Shown here: piece after piece, positions 33,554 through 42,486 of the stretch | How the letters are laid out: each line of letters begins with the position of its first letter | Numbering within the stretch: position 1 is the stretch's first letter | NCBI RefSeq assembly: GCF_009937975.1 | Contig: NZ_AP018441.1 | Coordinates: forward strand, 6,014,001-6,078,000 | DNA: 64,000 bases | Direction of reading: 5' to 3' | DNA from: Undibacterium sp. YM2 | GTDB taxonomy: Bacteria; Pseudomonadota; Gammaproteobacteria; Burkholderiales; Burkholderiaceae_D | The notes under the pieces: generated by a model | The model's database searches: none | What the model saw: the letters and a program-made list of their open reading frames with translations, nothing else | Told to the model about the DNA's origin: nothing | Made by a program: the position numbers and the translations under genes

Positions 33554-36500
33554 TCAGGTTGCCAGTGTCATCAAACTTGCATTACCACCGGCAGCCGTGG
33601 TATTCACACACAGTGCCCGTTCAGCCATCAGACGCCACAAAGGTATTTCTGCATGATCATGTGTTTCAACAACGGAGACAATCGCATCATCAAGCCCGGC
33701 AAACAGCAGCTTGTAATGTGACAGCAAGCCACCTTCCACCAGGGCCAGCTGGGCACCACATTGTTCAGCTTCGGCAGCAATGATGAGCTTGCTGACTTCA
33801 ACTGGCAAACCGGCAGGCAGGATAGCCATGGTTTGTGCAGGCAGCACTGGCAGGTTGCCAGTGGCCAGTGTTGCCGCCAGTTGGTTGACGAGGCAATTGA
33901 CTGTCGTTGCTGCGCAAAAGATACGGCCACGTGGTGCAAACGACAGGGTATTGCGTTCGCCGGTAGGGCCAGGCAATACCTGGGTCACTTTGTAAGGACT
34001 GTTGTGGGCATAATGTTCACCGAGTTCGGCAATTTTTTGATGGCCCTGTTTTTGTGCCCAGACCAGCAAGGCTTCCAGCGCTGGTGGTGACTGGCGTTCA
34101 TACACGGTATGTCCACCCAGGCCGGTGACAGGTGTGCGTTGCAGGCGTTTCAGGTAGAGCGGGCCACCAGCTTTGGGGCCGGTACCGGATTTGCCTTCGC
34201 CACCAAAGGGTTGCACCCCCACCACCGCACCAACGATATTGCGGTTCACATAGATATTGCCGACATGGGCGCGGGAAATGATGAAATCGATGGTTTCATC
34301 AATGCGGGTATGGATGCCCAGGGTCAGGCCAAAACCGGTGCCATTGATCTGGTCTATCAATGCAGGCAGGTCATTGCGCTTGTAACGCAAGACATGCAAT
34401 ACCGGGCCGAAGACTTCTTTTTTCAAATCAGCCAGATTGGCAATTTCCAGGACGGTAGGTGCTACAAAAGTACCGGCACGACAAGTGGCTGCCAGGTCCA
34501 GCGTGTAGAAGGACTTGGCCTTGCCACGCATGCCATTGATATGGCTCATCAGATTGTTTTGTGCTTCGGCATCGATGACAGGGCCTATATCAATGGCCAG
34601 GCGGTCTGGTTGGCCTATGCGCAATTCCTGCATGGCACCGTGCAGCATTTCTATGGTCTTGTCAGCGATATCTTCTTGCAGGCACAGTACGCGCAGGGCC
34701 GAGCAACGCTGGCCGGCACTGTCAAAAGCAGATGACAGCACATCATTGACGACTTGCTCAGGCAAGGCACTGCTGTCAACGATCATGGCATTCTGGCCAC
34801 CGGTCTCTGCAATCAGCGGTATATCTATGCCCTCTGCCACAGCGCGTTTTGCCAGTGTGCGGTTGATGATTTGTGCGACTTCGGTAGAACCAGTAAAAAT
34901 CACACCCTTGACGCGGTGATCTGCCACCAGTTGCGCACCAACGACTTCACCTGTGCCTGGCAAGAATTGCAGGGCACCACGCGGCACACCAGCTTCATGC
35001 ATCAGCTGTATGGCGCGGTAAGCGATCAACGGGGTTTGTTCTGCTGGTTTGGCCAGCACGACGTTACCAGCGGCCAGCGCTGCGCTGACTTCACCAATGA
35101 AGATGGCCAGCGGGAAATTCCATGGGCTGATACAGACGACCGGACCCAGCGCCTGGGTATTTGCCTGGCTCTCTACCTGGGCGGCGTAATAACGCAAAAA
35201 GTCTACTGCTTCGCGTACTTCTGCCAAGGCATTCGGCAGGGATTTACCAGCTTCACGTATCGCCAGCGCCATGAAATCCAGGGTTTGCGCTTCCAGCAAA
35301 TCAGCAGCTTTCTTCAGGGTGGCGGCACGTTCTACCGGCGCTGTGGTTTGCCAGTCCATCGCATATTGTTCTGCCGCGTGCAGGGCAGTTTGCACATCCT
35401 GGGCATCGGCTTCGATGACTTCACCAACGACATCCAGTTGGTTCGCCGGGTTATTCACAGGGCGCGCCTGAGTAGCAGATACCTGGCCATGCAGGATGGG
35501 CGCCGCTGTCAAAGACTGCTGGCTGCTTTCGGCAAAGTGAGCACTGATTTTTTGCAATTCCAGTTCATTCGAAAAATCCAGGCCAGCAGAATTTTTTCTT
35601 TCCTTGCCAAACAAATCCTTGGGCAAGGCAATCGCCGCATGCGGCGCACCACCGAGTTCACGCGAGACGGCTATAGGGTCAGCCAGCATGGATTCTATCG
35701 ATACGCTTTCATCAACAATCTGGTTGACGAAGGACGAGTTCGCACCATTTTCCAGCAGACGGCGTACCAGGTAAGCCAGCAGGGTCTGGTGGGAGCCTAC
35801 CGGGGCGTAGATGCGGCAAGGCTTGTCCAGCTTGTCTTTGCCCACGACCTGGTCATACAAGGTCTCACCCATGCCATGCAGGCACTGGAATTCATAATCA
35901 GTGATGCCGGCTTTTTGTGCCCAGGTATAGATGGTCGATAAAGTCAGGGCATTGTGGGTGGCGAACTGTGGATAAATCACATCAGTCGCTGCCAGCAGTT
36001 TTTGTGCACAAGTCAGATAAGACAAATCGGTATACACCTTGCGTGTATACACCGGGAAGCCACTCATGCCATCGACTTGTGAACGCTTGATTTCTGCATC
36101 CCAGTAAGCACCCTTGACCAGGCGTATCATGAACTTGCTGCCACTGCGGCGCGCCAGGTCAACCAGATAATCAATCACAAACGGGCAACGCTTTTGGTAA
36201 CCCTGTACGACGAAACCTATACCTTCAAAACCTTTGAGGTCGGCATCAAAGGCCAGTGCTTCCATCAGGTCCAGCGACAATTCCAGCCTGTCGGTTTCTT
36301 CTGCATCAATGTTCAGACCGATATTGTATTGCTTGGCCAACACCAGTAATTTTTTCAGCAGCGGCAACAGTTCAGTCATCGTGCGCTCACGCTGGGCGCG
36401 TGAATAGCGCGGATGCAGGGCAGACAGTTTGACGGAAATACCAGGGCCATTCTTGATGCCACGGCCATTCGAGGCCTTGCCTATCGCATGGATGGCAGTT

Positions 36501-37213
36501 TCATAGGCTTTGTAATAGAAGGCGGCATCCTTGGCAGTCAGCGCCGCTTCACCCAGCATGTCATACGAATAGCGGTAGCCGCGTTTTTCATTGTCCTGGC
36601 TGTTTTTCAGGGCTTCTTCTATGGTCTGGCCAGTGACGAACTGGTTGCCCAGCATGCGCATGGCCATATCGACGCCTTTGCGTATCAGTGGCTCACCACC
36701 CTTGGCGATCAAGCGTGTCAGGGCAGAACCCAGGCTTTGTTCGCTATTCGTACTGACCAGCTTGCCCGTCACCAGCAAGCCCCAGGTCGCGGCATTGACG
36801 AACAGCGACGGTGATTCACCCAGATGCTTGCGCCAGTCACCCTTGCTGATCTTGTCGGCGATCAGGCGGTCAGCGGTTTGATGATCGGGGATGCGCAACA
36901 AAGCCTCGGCCAGGCACATCAGGGCCACACCTTCTTCTGAGGACAAAGAGAATTCATGCATCAGGGCATCAACACCAGAAGCGCGGGTGCGTTGCTGGCG
37001 CACATTGCTGACCAGGCGGTGTGCCAGTTCTGCAACACTCTTTTGCTGGTCCTCATGGGCATTTACATTGCCGAGCAGCCATTGCACCGCATCTGGCTCG
37101 GATCGGCGGTATGCTTCGGTAATGGCAGTTCTGAGAGGGCTGGCAGGGGGAAGGAGCTCTGCTTGCAGGGCAGAAAAAGGCTGGTTATTGGCTGGCACGG
37201 TGATCGCAATCAT
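33554..37213 (-). CDS. putA: Bifunctional proline dehydrogenase / P5C dehydrogenase PutA (no DNA-binding domain)
   Basis: The 1219-residue enzyme oxidises proline to glutamate in two channelled steps at the membrane surface (FAD, then NAD+). The proline dehydrogenase barrel (about residues 200-530) has GLNIDAEETDRLELSLDLME, then FMIRLVKGAYWDAEIKRSQV and RIYAPVGSHQTLLAYLVRRL. The P5C dehydrogenase domain (about 600-1040) has CISPWNFPLAIFIGEVSAAL, IPLIAETGGQNAMIVDSSAL and the catalytic Cys in SAGQRCSALRVLC (about residue 836). A C-terminal aldehyde-dehydrogenase-like lobe follows. It lacks the ribbon-helix-helix repressor domain of E. coli PutA (1320 residues), consistent with control by the divergent Lrp-type gene. 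An exact DnaA box lies inside (35967-35975, minus). Confidence 0.98.
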   Translation of the reverse strand: MIAITVPANNQPFSALQAELLPPASPLRTAITEAYRRSEPDAVQWLLGNVNAHEDQQKSVAELAHRLVSNVRQQRTRASGVDALMHEFSLSSEEGVALMCLAEALLRIPDHQTADRLIADKISKGDWRKHLGESPSLFVNAATWGLLVTGKLVSTNSEQSLGSALTRLIAKGGEPLIRKGVDMAMRMLGNQFVTGQTIEEALKNSQDNEKRGYRYSYDMLGEAALTAKDAAFYYKAYETAIHAIGKASNGRGIKNGPGISVKLSALHPRYSRAQRERTMTELLPLLKKLLVLAKQYNIGLNIDAEETDRLELSLDLMEALAFDADLKGFEGIGFVVQGYQKRCPFVIDYLVDLARRSGSKFMIRLVKGAYWDAEIKRSQVDGMSGFPVYTRKVYTDLSYLTCAQKLLAATDVIYPQFATHNALTLSTIYTWAQKAGITDYEFQCLHGMGETLYDQVVGKDKLDKPCRIYAPVGSHQTLLAYLVRRLLENGANSSFVNQIVDESVSIESMLADPIAVSRELGGAPHAAIALPKDLFGKERKNSAGLDFSNELELQKISAHFAESSQQSLTAAPILHGQVSATQARPVNNPANQLDVVGEVIEADAQDVQTALHAAEQYAMDWQTTAPVERAATLKKAADLLEAQTLDFMALAIREAGKSLPNALAEVREAVDFLRYYAAQVESQANTQALGPVVCISPWNFPLAIFIGEVSAALAAGNVVLAKPAEQTPLIAYRAIQLMHEAGVPRGALQFLPGTGEVVGAQLVADHRVKGVIFTGSTEVAQIINRTLAKRAVAEGIDIPLIAETGGQNAMIVDSSALPEQVVNDVLSSAFDSAGQRCSALRVLCLQEDIADKTIEMLHGAMQELRIGQPDRLAIDIGPVIDAEAQNNLMSHINGMRGKAKSFYTLDLAATCRAGTFVAPTVLEIANLADLKKEVFGPVLHVLRYKRNDLPALIDQINGTGFGLTLGIHTRIDETIDFIISRAHVGNIYVNRNIVGAVVGVQPFGGEGKSGTGPKAGGPLYLKRLQRTPVTGLGGHTVYERQSPPALEALLVWAQKQGHQKIAELGEHYAHNSPYKVTQVLPGPTGERNTLSFAPRGRIFCAATTVNCLVNQLAATLATGNLPVLPAQTMAILPAGLPVEVSKLIIAAEAEQCGAQLALVEGGLLSHYKLLFAGLDDAIVSVVETHDHAEIPLWRLMAERALCVNTTAAGGNASLMTLAT

Positions 37214-37363
37214 ATAAAAATAATCAAAACAAATATGATTTCATTGTATAGATGCTCTTCGATGATTAATTCTGGAAATCAGAACATATATCGAAATTTT
37301 CTTTTTTGTGAGAAAATTATGCCGAATATTATTAATCACCACACTGACGATTTTTGACTTCTT
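37214..37363. promoter_or_regulatory. Divergent promoter/operator region of putA and the Lrp-type gene
   Basis: This 150-base AT-rich gap separates the two divergent starts. Lrp-like AT-rich partial palindromes are visible, for example ATTTTC (37296-37301) with GAAAAT (37312-37317) and the run GAATATTATTAATC near 37323. Binding by the Lrp-type regulator is inferred from position and composition. Confidence 0.55.
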
Positions 37364-37822
37364 ATGCTCGACAAAATCAGTAAAAGAATTCTGGCCGAAT
37401 TGCAAAACGATGGCCGTATCAGTAATGTAGAATTGGCAACAAGGGTAAACCTTTCTCCCGCTGCCTGTCTGGAACGCGTGCGCAAGCTGCAAGAGTCCGG
37501 CTACATACTGGGATACACAGCCCAGCTCAATCCGCATCTGCTAGATGTGGCCCTGCTGGTGTTCATAGAAGTTGTGCTCGACCGCACGACCCCAGACGTG
37601 TTCGACGCTTTCCGGCGTGGCGTACAAGCCATCCCTGAAGTGCTCGAATGTCACATGGTGGCCGGTGGTTTTGATTATCTTGTCAAGGCGCGTGTCAAAG
37701 ACATGAATGCCTACCGCGACTTTTTGGGCAAATCCCTGCTGCAATTAAACGGTGTGCGTGAAACGCATACCTATGCAGTGATGGAAGAAGTTAAAAATAC
37801 CAGTTGCCTGCCGATTAAATAG
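37364..37822 (+). CDS. Lrp/AsnC-family regulator, probable PutR
   Basis: The 152-residue protein has the N-terminal HTH (LDKISKRILAELQNDGRISN, then VELATRVNLSPAACLERVRK) and the C-terminal RAM effector domain (VPEVLECHMVAGG-type segment IPEVLECHMVAGGFDYLVKA). It is divergent from a putA that lacks its own repressor domain. In other proteobacteria this arrangement is a proline-responsive Lrp activator (PutR), so I infer that role. Confidence 0.9.
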   Translation: MLDKISKRILAELQNDGRISNVELATRVNLSPAACLERVRKLQESGYILGYTAQLNPHLLDVALLVFIEVVLDRTTPDVFDAFRRGVQAIPEVLECHMVAGGFDYLVKARVKDMNAYRDFLGKSLLQLNGVRETHTYAVMEEVKNTSCLPIK

Positions 37823-37933
37823 GCATTTGATTACTGGCGTTTTTCAGGCACTTTGGGATTTATCCAGAGCCTGGCTTTCATGCCGCATTTCTCGAGGATG
37901 CGGCATGTTTTCATTTGCGCGCCTGATTCATTA

Positions 37934-38587
37934 TCAATGCTTGCCCGACAGCGCCAGTTTGATACCAAAAGAAACAAACATCAAACCAATGAAGCGGTTC
38001 AGCCACAGCGTGACAGCCTGATTGACGCGCATGCGCTGTCTGGCAAATGCAGTCGAGATAGCGAGGAAGTGGCACCACAACATGCCATTAAAATTGAAAA
38101 TGCAACCCAGCACGATCAAGGCCAAAGGCTTGTTGCTGGCATCAGCTGCAATAAATTGCGGCACGAAAGCCAGAAAGAAAATCGCCACTTTGGGGTTCAG
38201 GATATTCGTCAAAAACCCCTGCATGAAAATCTTGCGGTGGCTGAGTACCGGCAGGCTGGCTTTGGCCTCTGTGTCCGCTTGCGTTTGTTCAGCAGATTTT
38301 GCCTTGCTAAACAGCATGGATGCACCTATATACAATAGATAAGCCGCACCAGCCAGTTTAACGATAGTGAAGGCCATGGCAGAAGTCGCCAGCAAAGCCG
38401 ACAAACCCAGTGCCGCCGCCATGATATGTACCAGCGTACCCGCACCTATGCCCAGCGCTGCCGCCGAACCCGCACGCCAGCCCTGCGTCGCGCTGCGTGT
38501 CATGATGAGGATGGAATCGGGGCCGGGGGCGATATTGAGCAAGATACCGGCAATGATGAACTGGACGAGGTCTTGTGTGCCTAACAT
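37934..38587 (-). CDS. LysE/RhtB-family amino-acid exporter
   Basis: The protein has about 217 residues from the ATG at 38587, which has CAGGAG 6-7 bases upstream. It has six hydrophobic segments and the family start LVQFIIAGILLNIAPGPDSI, then LIMTRSATQGWRAGSAAALG, and FMQGFLTNILNPKVAIFFLA in the middle. It exports amino acids or homoserine-type compounds from the cytoplasm; substrate unknown. It converges with the Lrp-type gene. Confidence 0.92.
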   Translation of the reverse strand: MLGTQDLVQFIIAGILLNIAPGPDSILIMTRSATQGWRAGSAAALGIGAGTLVHIMAAALGLSALLATSAMAFTIVKLAGAAYLLYIGASMLFSKAKSAEQTQADTEAKASLPVLSHRKIFMQGFLTNILNPKVAIFFLAFVPQFIAADASNKPLALIVLGCIFNFNGMLWCHFLAISTAFARQRMRVNQAVTLWLNRFIGLMFVSFGIKLALSGKH

Positions 38588-38668
38588 GGATACTCCTGAG
38601 TGGGATGGGGCGAACAAGAACTCAATTATACTGATAATCAACCAAGCACTTTGTACACTGTTTGTCCC

Positions 38669-38914
38669 ATGACCGCTTATTCAACCATGAAATCGTTCTG
38701 GCAAAACTTATCCCCGTTCTGGAAAACCCTGGCTATCTGCCTAATGGTGGAAACGGGCTTGTTTGCTGGCCTGATGATAATCAGTCATTCACTGGCGCTG
38801 ACGCTGATCGTGCAGATCGTGGTGTTGGGGCCTGCCAGTATCTTTCTTGCACCTGCCATTTACAGAAAAAACAAGAAACCCGCCAGAGGTAAAAGGTTTT
38901 CACTATCAAGATGA
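38669..38914 (+). CDS. Small two-helix membrane protein
   Basis: The 81-residue protein (MTAYSTMKSFWQNLSPFWKT start) has two hydrophobic segments (about residues 19-38 and 42-62) and a basic C-terminal tail (YRKNKKPARGKRFSLSR). Its stop overlaps the start of the next gene (ATGA), so the two are translationally coupled. No family recognised; the start could be the ATG at 38687. Confidence 0.55.
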   Translation: MTAYSTMKSFWQNLSPFWKTLAICLMVETGLFAGLMIISHSLALTLIVQIVVLGPASIFLAPAIYRKNKKPARGKRFSLSR

Positions 38915-39144
38915 ATAAAATGAACTACGACTGGGTTTGCCATGCCTGCGCAGCAGAAAACAGCAAATCCGTACTGCAATGCCAGGCTTGTGGCTGTGCT
39001 GCTTTTGCCAGTGTCAACGAGATGGAAGTGCATGCACAGGGCCAGCGTAAAATTGATTTGCAGATATCGCGCGAACTGGCGATGACCGTACTGTTTTGGG
39101 CTTTGATAGGCGGCATAGCGTTTTTCTTCAAATTGGCGGCATAG
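38911..39144 (+). CDS. Small zinc-ribbon membrane protein
   Basis: The 77-residue protein has an N-terminal C-x2-C...C-x2-C knuckle (DWVCHACAAENSKSVLQCQA followed by CGC), like a RanBP2-type or rubredoxin-like zinc ribbon, and a C-terminal membrane helix (LAMTVLFWALIGGIAFFFKL). The ribbon would face the cytoplasm if the helix is a tail anchor. It overlaps the upstream membrane-protein gene by 4 bases. Function unknown. Confidence 0.65.
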   Translation: MNKMNYDWVCHACAAENSKSVLQCQACGCAAFASVNEMEVHAQGQRKIDLQISRELAMTVLFWALIGGIAFFFKLAA

Positions 39145-39314
39145 ATGTGCAATGGGCGTTTTGTGCCTGCGCAATAGACCGCGGCCCAAAATGTTGCATA
39201 ATGTCGCTTTTAGCGCGCATTTTCGTCGCATTTCATCTAAATATCGAAAAATAAAAGCTTACACCGGGTCCGGTGTGCGCTGGCCGCTAACTTGTTCAAT
39301 TTCTTCAGCATTTC

Positions 39315-41144
39315 ATGTCTAACTCTGCGCAAACAGCAACAACTCCCGACTTATCCACAGTGCAAACCCTGGCAGAATTATTTGCCTGGCGGGTAGCACA
39401 AACTCCTCATGCCGAAGCCTACCGGCAATTCGATGATGCACAGGGACTGTGGATATCTTATTCGTGGCAACAGACGCAAGAGCGGGTACTGGGTTTTATC
39501 AAGGCCTTGTCACCGCTGGCACTCGAGCACAGTTCCCGTATTGCCATCCTGTTGCCAAATGGCTTGCATGCAGTCTGCATGGACCAGGCCGTGCAGGCTT
39601 GCGGCTTTGTACCTGTGCCCATGCATGCGCTGGATAACCCGGCCAGTATTGCCTATATCCTTAGCGACAGCGATGCTGCATTTTTAATCGCGGCAAGCGA
39701 CAGGCAATGGAAAGATATCGCCAGTGCCGGCCTGGAATTGCCAGCCCTGCGCCAGGTGGTTGTGCTGGAAAAAGAGCTAGATGCCGCAGCCTTGCCAGCC
39801 AATGTCCCGGTCGTACAAATCGACGAATGGCTGGCCAGCGCAGCACATCTGCAAGCCGCGGCAAAAGGCCCGGTAGCCGATGACCTGGCAGCCCTGGTCT
39901 ATACCTCGGGCACAACAGGCAAACCCAAGGGCGTCATGCTGACGCACACCAATGTGGTGTCGAACGTCAAGGCAGTTGTCCACAGGGTGTCACCAGTTAT
40001 TACGGATGTGTTTTTATCTTTCCTGCCCTTGTCGCATACCTTTGAGCGTACCGCCGGTTATTACCTGCCGATTGCGGCAGGTGCCTGCGTTGCCTTCTCG
40101 CGCTCGGTCAAGCAATTGCCGCAAGACTTGCTGGAAGTGCGGCCTACGATCCTGATTTCCGTCCCGCGTATTTATGAACGCGTGTATGGCGTGATCCAGA
40201 CCAAACTGTCGGCATCCAAACTGCAGGCAAGTTTATTCAATCTCGCGATTGCCACTGGCTGGCGCCGCTTCAGCCGCGAACAGGGTTTGCTCAAGGGTGA
40301 TGGCATGACAGCCTTGTTCGACAGCCTGCGCTGGCTGGTGCTGGAACCTTTGATTGCCAGCAAACTCAAGAACCAGTTTGGTGGCCGTTTGCGGGTGGCT
40401 GTCAGTGGTGGTGCCGCACTGTCGCAGGCAATTTCGCAATGCTTTCTGGGCCTCGGTATCCCTATCGTGCAGGGTTATGGCATGACTGAGACTGCACCTG
40501 TCGTCGCCTTCAATGCGCCCGATGATAATGACCCTGCTACCGTAGGCCGCGCCGTTGAAGGTGTGGAGGTGCGCATAGGTGAAAATGCAGAACTGCAGGT
40601 ACGTGGCCCGAATGTCATGCGCGGCTACTGGAAGCGTGAAGAAGATACTGCCAAGACCTTTATTGATGGCTGGCTGCGTACCGGTGACCAGGCTTCCATC
40701 GTTGATGGCCGTGTGCGTATTCTTGGTCGCGTCAAGGAAATCATCGTCACCTCCACTGGTGAAAAAATCGCCCCGGTTGATCTGGAACTGGCGATCATGA
40801 ATGATGCCGTGTTTGAGCAAGCCTATGCCTTTGGTGAGAATGCCCCCTTCATCGCCTGCGCCGTCGTGCTGAGCCGTGCTTACTGGCTGGAGCTGTCCAC
40901 CTCGTTGGGCCTCAATCCTGACGATACCGCCAGCCTGAAATCACCACAGGCACAAAAAGCAGTGGTGCAACGTATCAAGGCTTTGACCAAAGGTTTTCCC
41001 TACTATGCACAACCACGCGCCGCGATTTTGACGCTGGAACCATGGACGGTGGAAAACACCCTGATCACACCTACTCTGAAGCTCAAGCGCAATAATTTGC
41101 TCGCGCATTTTGCTGCGGATATCGAGGCTGTGTATAAGCGCTAA
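39315..41144 (+). CDS. AMP-dependent long-chain acyl-CoA synthetase (FAA1 type)
   Basis: The 609-residue adenylate-forming enzyme activates fatty acids to acyl-CoA using ATP. It shows LAALVYTSGTTGKPKGVMLT (AMP-binding P-loop, about residues 193-212), PLSHTFERTAGYYLP, VQGYGMTETAPVVAFNAP (about 388-405), GWLRTGDQASIVDGRVRILG and RVKEIIVTSTGEKIAPVDLE (A8 hinge), where Lys lies in the standard KE-type position. It resembles plant/bacterial FAA1-type long-chain ligases more than E. coli FadD. An exact DnaA box lies at its fifth-to-sixth codons region (39351-39359). It stands alone. Confidence 0.93.
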   Translation: MSNSAQTATTPDLSTVQTLAELFAWRVAQTPHAEAYRQFDDAQGLWISYSWQQTQERVLGFIKALSPLALEHSSRIAILLPNGLHAVCMDQAVQACGFVPVPMHALDNPASIAYILSDSDAAFLIAASDRQWKDIASAGLELPALRQVVVLEKELDAAALPANVPVVQIDEWLASAAHLQAAAKGPVADDLAALVYTSGTTGKPKGVMLTHTNVVSNVKAVVHRVSPVITDVFLSFLPLSHTFERTAGYYLPIAAGACVAFSRSVKQLPQDLLEVRPTILISVPRIYERVYGVIQTKLSASKLQASLFNLAIATGWRRFSREQGLLKGDGMTALFDSLRWLVLEPLIASKLKNQFGGRLRVAVSGGAALSQAISQCFLGLGIPIVQGYGMTETAPVVAFNAPDDNDPATVGRAVEGVEVRIGENAELQVRGPNVMRGYWKREEDTAKTFIDGWLRTGDQASIVDGRVRILGRVKEIIVTSTGEKIAPVDLELAIMNDAVFEQAYAFGENAPFIACAVVLSRAYWLELSTSLGLNPDDTASLKSPQAQKAVVQRIKALTKGFPYYAQPRAAILTLEPWTVENTLITPTLKLKRNNLLAHFAADIEAVYKR

Positions 41145-41206
41145 CTTATGCACAGAGCCAAAGAGCTTGGCCAGTTGCTGCAAACCTGCAGCAACTGTGA
41201 AGTTGT

Positions 41207-42463
41207 TCAGCCAAACGGAATAAAGTCTATGCCATTCTGTATCTTGGCAACCACCTGCACCTGGTTCTCGGTACTCTCGCTAAAACTGGCGAGTATGTCG
41301 GCTCTTGTCATGCCTTTGCTGACCTGCCCATTCCAGTAATCAAAGCCTGCCTGGTCTGGCGTCCGGTGCAACACATTACTGTACAGGGCAGTCAGAAAGG
41401 CATTGTCAGAGATATTCGCTCCATACAATTGCTTGAACTCGGCGGAAATGACGAAGCTGGCAGCAACCTGGTTCAGGCTTTGTCCTTTGTCCATCTGTCC
41501 TATCCAGTAACCCAGGCCTGGCAGATCCGGCGTGCGGTTGAAGGCTGCCTGGTAAATGCGGTAAGCCACGCCAGCGGTACTATTGATATCCAGCGCGACC
41601 GACATATCGGCAAACTGCAGGCGTTCTACCTGGCTGACAGAATCGGTACCCTCGGCCCCGGTTTTATCCTGTACAGTAAAATTGGCACCTGCTGCCGTGA
41701 TGTTAAAGTCAGCCCGCTTGCCTGCATAAATCGCAGTATCCATGCCTGCGCCGCCATTGATGATGTCATTTCCGGCCAGGCCGTTGAAACTGTCGTTACC
41801 AGCCGTTCCATTCAAAGTGTCATTGCCAGCCGTACCAACAATACCACCGGCGATCACCTTTGCCACCGTGGTGAACGAATAGCTGCTGGTACCAATGAAA
41901 TTATTACCCGCCATGTCCTTGATTGCGCCAGAAGGTATCGACAGCTTGTAAGTGCTGCCATTGCTCAGGTCATTGGTCGGGTTGATGGTCACGGTATTGC
42001 CGCTGATCGTGACATTGCTGCTTTGCGCGATGTTGTAGTTGGCTACCACGCTGCCATCGGCATTCATGAGGCTGATGGTGCCACTGCCAGCGGTGACAGT
42101 CTCACTGAAGGTCAGCACGATATCGCTATTGGTGGCGACACTGGTCGCCAGCGTGGCCGGGCTGAAGCTGATGACGGTAGGCGGTGTGGTATCGCCAAAG
42201 AAACTCAGCAGGTCCAGCACGTCTTTGCCATTGTTGAAGACCAAACGCTCCATGTTGAGCAGCGTCGCATGCAACTCGCCGCTCGCACCAGAGAGGGTAT
42301 CGACATGCACAGAACCATCTGCCGCCAGCGTGATCTTGTATTCAGAACGCAGCGAAGTACCCAGATTGAGCGTGTCTATGCCACCCTTGCCATCCAGGGT
42401 AAACGTCGATGGATTAATGACGGTCCAGGTGTTATTGCCGTCGTCGCCTACTATGGTTGCCAT
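41207..42463 (-). CDS. Secreted RTX-type protein with Ig-like and DUF4214 domains
   Basis: The 418-residue protein has no N-terminal signal peptide. Segments in order: an N-terminal beta region, a bacterial Ig-like (Big_5) domain (DTTPPTVISFSPATLATSVA, then TNSDIVLTFSETV; about residues 90-205), RTX calcium repeats (GTAGNDTLNGTAGNDSFNGL, then AGNDIINGGAGMD; about 213-250) and a C-terminal DUF4214 pair (YRIYQAAFNRTPDLPGLGYW, then LYSNVLHRTPDQAGFDYWNG). This layout fits type I secretion and calcium-dependent folding outside the cell. AGGAG precedes the ATG. It lies 23 bases after apbE and is the last gene of the TlpA-DUF4266-DUF3570-ApbE operon, which raises the question of a shared role. Confidence 0.85.
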   Translation of the reverse strand: MATIVGDDGNNTWTVINPSTFTLDGKGGIDTLNLGTSLRSEYKITLAADGSVHVDTLSGASGELHATLLNMERLVFNNGKDVLDLLSFFGDTTPPTVISFSPATLATSVATNSDIVLTFSETVTAGSGTISLMNADGSVVANYNIAQSSNVTISGNTVTINPTNDLSNGSTYKLSIPSGAIKDMAGNNFIGTSSYSFTTVAKVIAGGIVGTAGNDTLNGTAGNDSFNGLAGNDIINGGAGMDTAIYAGKRADFNITAAGANFTVQDKTGAEGTDSVSQVERLQFADMSVALDINSTAGVAYRIYQAAFNRTPDLPGLGYWIGQMDKGQSLNQVAASFVISAEFKQLYGANISDNAFLTALYSNVLHRTPDQAGFDYWNGQVSKGMTRADILASFSESTENQVQVVAKIQNGIDFIPFG

Positions 42464-42486
42464 GATGCACTCCTCAAATTCCTGGT

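Noticed and set aside
34754..35941. 395-codon open frame opposite putA
   Set aside because: It lies entirely antisense to the well-supported P5C/proline dehydrogenase domains and its composition follows the antisense of PutA codons.
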